A DNA stretch of 9,703 bases, taken from positions 1 through 9,703 of the forward strand of contig JAJXPD010000072.1 in the NCBI GenBank assembly GCA_021641325.1. Direction: 5' to 3'. The position numbers were made by a program, and so were the translations under genes. Source of the DNA: Opitutales bacterium (GTDB taxonomy: Bacteria; Verrucomicrobiota; Verrucomicrobiia; Opitutales; Intestinicryptomonadaceae). The notes under the pieces are model-generated. The model searched no databases. It saw only the letters and a list, made by a program, of their open reading frames with translations, and had not been told where the DNA came from. Below are positions 5,875 through 9,703 of the stretch, piece by piece. The stretch's first letter is position 1; each line of letters begins with the position of its first letter.

Positions 5875-7473
5875 CTACGAGAAGTCGACTACTTTGACGT
5901 CCTCAATCTGCGCCAGAGCCTTCAATTCGTCGAGAGCCTGCGCCTGCGGAACGCCGTCAAGCTCGAACGCGCTAAGCGCCTTGCCCGTGCCCTCTTCGCG
6001 CGAGAGCGACATGTTGGCGATGTTGCAGCCGTACTTGCCGAGAATCGTGCCGATAAGGCCGACCATTCCGGGAGTGTCCTGATTTTTGAGAATCATTGCG
6101 CAGCAGCCGCAGGGGTTGACTTCCATCTGGCGCGAGCCGATTTGCACGATGCGCGGTTTCGCGCTCTTGCCCGTTACCGTGCCAGCCGCGCTGTGAACCG
6201 TGCCCTTTTCGCAGGTCGCGACAACTTCGACGAGTTCGGCGTAATCGACGTCGGCATTGCTGTTGATGCTTTCGACTTCGATGCCCAAGTGTTTCATCTT
6301 GGCGGGGGCGTTGACGTCGTTTGCGTTTTCGGCAATCTTCGAGAGGTAGCCCTTCTGGACTGCGAGCGTAAGGATTTTATTGTCGATGTTTCCGAGTTTT
6401 CCGAAATATTTAATTGTGAGTTTCCGGACTCTTTCGGGGGAAATCTGCTGGATAAACAGGCCGAGCTTTTCGCAGAGCACGATGTACGGGGAAATCTGTT
6501 TCATGGATTCCGCGTCGATTGACGGCTTGTTGATTGCGTTGCGGATTGCGCCCGTCGAGAGGGCGTCGGCGATGACTTCCGCAACTTCGATGCCGCAGCT
6601 TTCCTGAGCCTCCTTTGTGGACGCGCCCAAGTGCGGGGTGAGAACGAGGTTCGGGAAATCGCGCAGGGGGCTGTCTTTCGCGAGGGGTTCGGATTCGTAG
6701 ACGTCCAAGCCGGCCGCCGCGACTTTGCCGCTTTTGAGCGCTTCCACGAGCGCGGTTTCCTTGATGATTCCGCCGCGGGCGCAGTTGAACACGCGCACGC
6801 CTTTTTTCATCATATCGAAAGCCTTTTCGTCAACCATGTATTTGGTTGCGTCGGTGAGGGGCATATGGACCGTAATATAGTCTGCGCGTTTGAAAGCATC
6901 TTCGAGGGGTACGATTTCCACTCCCAGAGTTTTTGCGCGGGCTTCCGTCAGAAAGGGGTCGTACGCTACGACTTTCATGCCGAACGCCATTGCGCGTTTT
7001 GCGACTTCCGTGCCGATGCGTCCCATGCCGAGAACCGCGAGAACCTTGTTTTTAAGCTCCGTGCCCTTGAAAGATTTTCTGTCCCACACGCCGCTGTGAA
7101 TCGAGGCGTTTGCCTGCGCAATCGGGCGCGTTCCGCAGAGCATGTGCGTGAACGTAAGTTCCGCCGTCGCGATTGTGTTGCCCGTGGGGGTGTTCATTAC
7201 CACGACGCCCTTTTCGGAGGCGGCGGGAATGTCGATATTGTCGACGCCCACGCCCGCGCGTCCTACCGCTTTGAGCTTCTTTGCGCACGCAAGGACGTCT
7301 GCGGTGATTTTGGTTTCCGAGCGGACGATTACCGCGTCGGCGTCTTTAATAAGCTCCTTGACCTGATCGGGAGTGGAGCCGTAGGCTTCGACAACGTCGA
7401 AACCTTTTTGTTTGAGGAGTTCGACCCCTTTCGGAGAAATGGGGTCGGCTACGAGTACTTTTGATTTTTCCAT
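5875..7473 (-). CDS. serA: D-3-phosphoglycerate dehydrogenase, long form with ASB and ACT domains
   Basis: SerA oxidises 3-phosphoglycerate to 3-phosphohydroxypyruvate with NAD+, the first step of serine synthesis. The 532-residue form has the substrate domain (about 1-100 and 285-315), NAD domain with GMGRIG (149-154) and Asp172 for NAD selectivity, an intervening ASB domain (about 320-450), and a C-terminal ACT domain (about 457-532), as in the mycobacterial-type long enzyme. The catalytic set is present: Arg233 in NCARGG, Glu262 in SEP, His281 in TPHLGAST. ATG 7473 gives the conventional start MEKSKVLVADPI; an in-frame TTG at 7506 would add an untypical 11 residues. The ACT domain opens with Cys455-Gly-Cys457-Cys458, an unusual cluster where serine-binding residues are usually near. 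It is the first gene of the operon with plsY and hom. Serine feedback is expected from the family, not shown here. Confidence 0.97.
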   Translation of the reverse strand: MEKSKVLVADPISPKGVELLKQKGFDVVEAYGSTPDQVKELIKDADAVIVRSETKITADVLACAKKLKAVGRAGVGVDNIDIPAASEKGVVVMNTPTGNTIATAELTFTHMLCGTRPIAQANASIHSGVWDRKSFKGTELKNKVLAVLGMGRIGTEVAKRAMAFGMKVVAYDPFLTEARAKTLGVEIVPLEDAFKRADYITVHMPLTDATKYMVDEKAFDMMKKGVRVFNCARGGIIKETALVEALKSGKVAAAGLDVYESEPLAKDSPLRDFPNLVLTPHLGASTKEAQESCGIEVAEVIADALSTGAIRNAINKPSIDAESMKQISPYIVLCEKLGLFIQQISPERVRKLTIKYFGKLGNIDNKILTLAVQKGYLSKIAENANDVNAPAKMKHLGIEVESINSNADVDYAELVEVVATCEKGTVHSAAGTVTGKSAKPRIVQIGSRQMEVNPCGCCAMILKNQDTPGMVGLIGTILGKYGCNIANMSLSREEGTGKALSAFELDGVPQAQALDELKALAQIEDVKVVDFS

Positions 7474-7524
7474 ATTTATAATGTCAATCGCGGGACTGTT
7501 TTCCAACTCGATTAACGCCGAAAA

Positions 7525-7552
7525 ACAATGCCACGCCCCGACGCTTTGTCAA
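7525..7552 (-). promoter_or_regulatory. Possible promoter of the serA-plsY-hom operon
   Basis: A perfect TTGACA (-35, 7552-7547) is followed after 16 nt by CATTGT (7530-7525), a poor -10. It would give a leader of roughly 45 nt. An alternative is TTGGAA (7506-7501) with CATTAT (7483-7478) at 17 nt spacing, which would start transcription at or beside the serA ATG and give a leaderless message. The intergenic stretch holds no Shine-Dalgarno before serA. Confidence 0.3.
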
Positions 7553-7590
7553 GCGCATTTGAAATCCCCCGTCGCCCCGCCCGCGGGCGC

Positions 7591-7619
7591 AAAAAAGGCG
7601 GATTCGCAACGAATCCGCC
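7591..7619 (-). terminator. Intrinsic terminator of the TIM-barrel lipoprotein gene
   Basis: A perfect 10-bp inverted repeat (GGCGGATTCG 7597-7606 with CGAATCCGCC 7610-7619) with a 3-nt loop is followed on the minus strand by six T residues (A-run 7591-7596). It begins 22 nt after the stop codon at 7642 and separates this gene from serA. Confidence 0.88.
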
Positions 7620-7641
7620 CTTTCCGGAAAATTTACCGGCG

Positions 7642-8472
7642 TTAATTTTTGCGGAGGAATTCCGCGCATTCGGTAATTTCGGGAATGTTGTCGAGCCACT
7701 TGTCTTCGTACTCTATCACGTAGTAGCCGTCGAAGCCCTGTCTGTCCAGCTCGGCGAGCATGCCCTTTACGTCGAGAACGCCCTTCCCGAACGGCGCGGG
7801 CTGGTTCTTGATGTTGCCGAATTCGCGCTGGTCCTTGAAGTGGATTCCGGCGATTTTGCCTTCCACCTCTTTAAGCGACTTCACGGGGTCTATGCCCGAA
7901 CGCGCCCAGTGTCCGGGGTCGGGATTGTATTTTATGTGTTTGAAGTTTGCCGAGTGGCGTTTGAAGTATTCGGTGTCCCAATACGGCGCGCCGTTTGTGG
8001 CGTGGTGGTGGATTAGCACCGTCATGCCGTATTTTTCGGCAGCCTTGTCGAGTTCGGGGAAGAAGTACACGGCGGATTCGGTTAGAATGCGTTCCGCGCC
8101 CATTTCCTTTGCGAATTTGAAGAGCGGGTCGATTTGGCTGAAATCGAGCTTGTTTACGTTGATTACCCCGAAGCTGCGCATCTTGACCCCCGCGTCGGAG
8201 AGAAGTTTTTTCATGTATGCGCGTTCCTCCGCGTTGAGCGCAGGCCCTACTTTCGCCTTGGGATATTTCGCGCTCAGACGCTGTCCGGGGTAGCATTCCA
8301 CCGTGTCGATTTTCAGCGGTTTGAGTTTTTCGAGAGCCTCTTCCAGCGTGAACCTGTTGAGCGAATACATCTGGACGGCGATTTTGCGCGGCTGCGTTGC
8401 GGGCTTTTCGGAAACCGTTGCGCAGCCCGTAAGAACCGCCGCGAATGTCAGTATAATTGCAAGTTTTTTCAT
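7642..8472 (-). CDS. Exported lipoprotein of the xylose isomerase-like TIM barrel (sugar phosphate isomerase/epimerase) family
   Basis: A 276-residue protein begins with a lipoprotein signal: Lys2-Lys3, a hydrophobic stretch 4-13, and lipobox LTGC with Cys17. The mature part is a TIM barrel of the AP-endonuclease-2/xylose-isomerase-like superfamily. Likely metal ligands lie at strand ends: Glu132 (ILTES), Asp185 in DPGHW with His188, His211 in IHFKD, and Glu254 in VIEYE, with His155/His157 in IHHHA nearby. The ATG at 8472 is chosen because an upstream in-frame start (8514) would bury the signal peptide behind 14 Arg-rich residues. Such lipoproteins are frequent in Bacteroidota and PVC bacteria, where relatives act on keto-sugars or carbohydrate derivatives outside the cytoplasm. 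A phosphorylated sugar substrate is unlikely there. The substrate is unknown. The gene stands alone with its own terminator. Confidence 0.88.
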   Translation of the reverse strand: MKKLAIILTFAAVLTGCATVSEKPATQPRKIAVQMYSLNRFTLEEALEKLKPLKIDTVECYPGQRLSAKYPKAKVGPALNAEERAYMKKLLSDAGVKMRSFGVINVNKLDFSQIDPLFKFAKEMGAERILTESAVYFFPELDKAAEKYGMTVLIHHHATNGAPYWDTEYFKRHSANFKHIKYNPDPGHWARSGIDPVKSLKEVEGKIAGIHFKDQREFGNIKNQPAPFGKGVLDVKGMLAELDRQGFDGYYVIEYEDKWLDNIPEITECAEFLRKN

Positions 8473-8550
8473 ACGACGAAAAAAATTCCGCACGAACGCC
8501 CGAAACGCAAGCAAAAAACGTTAAGTCAGACCGTCGCGCGGCGGGCGCGG

Positions 8551-8576
8551 CGCGGTTCGGAGCGTATCCGAATGCG
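8551..8576. repeat. Hairpin in the psd to lipoprotein intergenic region
   Basis: TTCGGA (8556-8561) and TCCGAA (8567-8572) form a perfect 6-bp stem with a 5-nt loop, extendable by a CGC/GCG pair past a bulge. It lies about 30 nt after the psd stop on the minus strand. No T-tract follows, so it is at best a weak or Rho-type termination or RNA-stability element. The rest of 8473-8604 is GC-rich with no recognisable promoter. Confidence 0.25.
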
Positions 8577-8604
8577 TTGCGGGCTGAATTTTATGCGGGC
8601 GCGT

Positions 8605-9501
8605 TTATTGGGAAATTTCCGCGCACGCTGTGTTTGCATGCGCGTAGCATTCCACCGATTCCGCCGACTTTTCCACAAGCGCGGGATTCCATTTCAAATT
8701 CGCGCTCGGCGGGAATACCGACACCAAGCACGAGCCGCCGAACCTGAACAGCCCCGCCTGCGCCCCACGCGAAACGCGGTCGCCTATTTTGCCGAAATTC
8801 ACAATGCTTCCGACGTTTGTCGCGCCGATTTCCGCGAACGCGCACAAGCCCAATTCGGGAGAGTCGATGAGGTTGAGCACGCGCTTGTTTTCCCAGAAAA
8901 TCGAAATGCGCTTTGAGAGCGCAATAGGGCTTACCGAAAACAGCCAGCCGTCTACGTTCCTGCGGGCGGAGATTTCGCCCGACACGGGATAGTGAAAGCG
9001 GTGGTAGTCGAGCGGGCTGAGCCTTGAAACGAGCATGTCGCCGCCCTCGAAACGCGCCGCGAGCGATTTGTCGCCTAAAAACTTCGCCATGTCGAAACGC
9101 TGTCCCTTTGCGTAGAAAACGTCCGACGCCCCGAAGTTGCGCACAAGCAGGTGTCGGCCGTCGCTCGGAAACGAAACCGTTTTTGCGCCGCCCCCGACGG
9201 GCCGCGCGGAGACTTTGAGTTCGCGCGTGAAAAAGTCGTTGAAAGTTTTGAACGCCGAAAACGGCAGGAGGCTTTCGTCCATGTTTATTCCGTTTTCGCG
9301 GGCGAACTTTTCCGCCGATTTCAGGCTTGCGCGGGAATCCGCCCACGCGCCGCACATGCGCGAAAAAAACGCGCGTTTGAACACAAGCGACGTCGCCGCC
9401 TGCCCGACGGGGCTTTCGTACATGAAGCGCAGAGAGCCTTCCGCGCACACTTTTTCCTCGGCGTATTCCGCCCTTTCGATATCGTAGATTTTTATGCCCA
9501 T
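8605..9501 (-). CDS. psd: Phosphatidylserine decarboxylase proenzyme, type II (clostridial-like) form
   Basis: Psd decarboxylates phosphatidylserine to phosphatidylethanolamine at the inner membrane, using a pyruvoyl group made by self-cleavage. The 298-residue length and the motifs YESPVGQ (29-35), FNDFFTR (87-93), SDGRH (113-117), DYHRFHYP (165-172) and IGATNVGSI (225-233) match the longer clostridial-type enzyme rather than E. coli PSD-I, which cleaves at LGST. Expected cleavage is Gly231-Ser232, leaving a 231-residue beta chain and a 67-residue pyruvoyl alpha chain. Asp114 and His167/His170 are candidates for the self-cleavage triad with Ser232. ATG 9501 is chosen because GAGGGA lies 9 nt upstream and the protein then begins [13 protein letters not shown] as homologues do. 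The start overlaps the end of the upstream RecD-like gene by 10 nt. No pssA is in the window. Confidence 0.96.
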   Translation of the reverse strand: MGIKIYDIERAEYAEEKVCAEGSLRFMYESPVGQAATSLVFKRAFFSRMCGAWADSRASLKSAEKFARENGINMDESLLPFSAFKTFNDFFTRELKVSARPVGGGAKTVSFPSDGRHLLVRNFGASDVFYAKGQRFDMAKFLGDKSLAARFEGGDMLVSRLSPLDYHRFHYPVSGEISARRNVDGWLFSVSPIALSKRISIFWENKRVLNLIDSPELGLCAFAEIGATNVGSIVNFGKIGDRVSRGAQAGLFRFGGSCLVSVFPPSANLKWNPALVEKSAESVECYAHANTACAEISQ

Positions 9502-9701
9502 GACAAGCGTTCCCTCAAATACGTTCTGCGTTTCGACGCGCGCGAGTTTTTCACCGCCGACTTCCACGCCGACTCCTCGCCCACAATAAACACCTTTTTT
9601 CTGCCGCGCGTCAACGCCGTATAGAGCAAATTGCGCTGCAACATCATGAAATGCTGGCGCATGAGCGGCAGCACCACCACGGGAAATTCGCTCCCCTGCG
9701 A
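9492..9701 (-). CDS. RecD-like (RecD2) helicase/exonuclease V alpha, C-terminal end (5' truncated by window edge)
   Basis: The last 69 codons are present, ending at TAA 9494-9492; the rest lies to the right. The fragment opens with SQGSEFP followed by a hydrophobic strand VVVLPL, then [17 protein letters not shown]. These are the C-terminal superfamily 1 helicase motifs (UvrD_C_2 region) of RecD/RecD2, in which the TALTR Arg contacts ATP. The final ~22 residues are basic and low in conservation. RecD2 proteins are 5'-3' DNA helicases that act without RecBC, but the fragment cannot tell RecD from RecD2 or from a TraA-like relative. Its stop codon is embedded in the psd start region (ATGGGCATAA), so the two genes are co-transcribed and likely coupled. 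Confidence 0.82.
   Translation of the reverse strand, partial: SQGSEFPVVVLPLMRQHFMMLQRNLLYTALTRGRKKVFIVGEESAWKSAVKNSRASKRRTYLRERLSWA
9511..9516 (-). promoter_or_regulatory. Ribosome binding site of psd
   Basis: GAGGGA on the minus strand (9516-9511) is 9 nt before the ATG at 9501. It lies inside the final codons of the RecD-like gene and is the best Shine-Dalgarno in the window. It decides the psd start against an in-frame upstream codon at 9567 that would overlap the helicase far more. Confidence 0.65.
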
Positions 9702-9703
9702 CT

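Noticed and set aside
5569..7464. Long plus-strand frames opposite plsY and serA (5569-6522, 6631-7464)
   Set aside because: Antisense shadows of strongly conserved genes with composition typical of reversed coding sequence.
7474..7506. Upstream TTG start for serA, adding 11 residues
   Set aside because: The ATG at 7473 gives the standard SerA N-terminus; the extension has no homology and would overlap a promoter candidate.
9502..9567. Longer psd start at 9567
   Set aside because: It would overlap the RecD-like gene by about 75 nt and skip the good Shine-Dalgarno at 9511-9516; the added residues do not resemble Psd.
1..9703. A novel defence, mobile or CRISPR-like system
   Set aside because: No repeats in arrays, no transposase, integrase, nuclease, toxin-antitoxin or reverse-transcriptase motifs were seen; every real frame fits a known family. 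The RecD-like fragment is a general repair helicase end, with no defence partner in view.

Overview
The window is a compact, moderately GC-rich bacterial chromosome segment of mostly housekeeping genes. The gene set (class II ketol-acid reductoisomerase, tandem-ABC ModF homologue, an exported TIM-barrel isomerase-like lipoprotein, long SerA with ACT domain, type II-like phosphatidylserine decarboxylase) and the near absence of Shine-Dalgarno sequences suggest a Gram-negative from the Verrucomicrobiota/PVC or Bacteroidota neighbourhood. That placement is a low-confidence inference from gene style; no marker gene fixes it. I see no phage, IS element, CRISPR, tRNA or rRNA, and no clear case for a new multi-gene system.

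Left part, plus strand (1-3282): the C-terminal end of a FadR/GntR-type regulator with an FCD effector domain, then ilvC (branched-chain amino acid synthesis), a strong intrinsic terminator, and a ModF/PhrA-like tandem ABC ATPase starting only 13 nt after the terminator T-tract.

Middle, minus strand (3233-7473): an iron-sulfur-flavoprotein-like flavodoxin-fold reductase whose 3' end overlaps modF convergently by 50 bp. It is followed, reading rightwards on the map, by its promoter region, a strong terminator, and the serA-plsY-hom operon. These three genes are transcribed in that order with gaps of 3 and 5 nt, so serine synthesis, phosphatidic acid synthesis and the homoserine branch of aspartate metabolism are co-transcribed.

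Right part, minus strand (7591-9703): a lipoprotein of the xylose isomerase-like TIM barrel family with its own terminator, then psd. The psd start codon lies inside the end of a RecD-like helicase gene that runs off the right edge. SerA makes the serine that enters phosphatidylserine, PlsY acylates glycerol-3-phosphate, and Psd converts phosphatidylserine to phosphatidylethanolamine, so membrane-lipid and amino-acid supply genes are mixed here. No gene-free stretch exceeds about 170 bases.

Points most worth a second look: the flavoprotein tail that appears to have been rewritten where it collides with modF, the two unequal ATP sites of ModF, the Cys-Gly-Cys-Cys cluster in the SerA ACT domain, the secreted sugar-isomerase fold, and the terminator crowded against modF.
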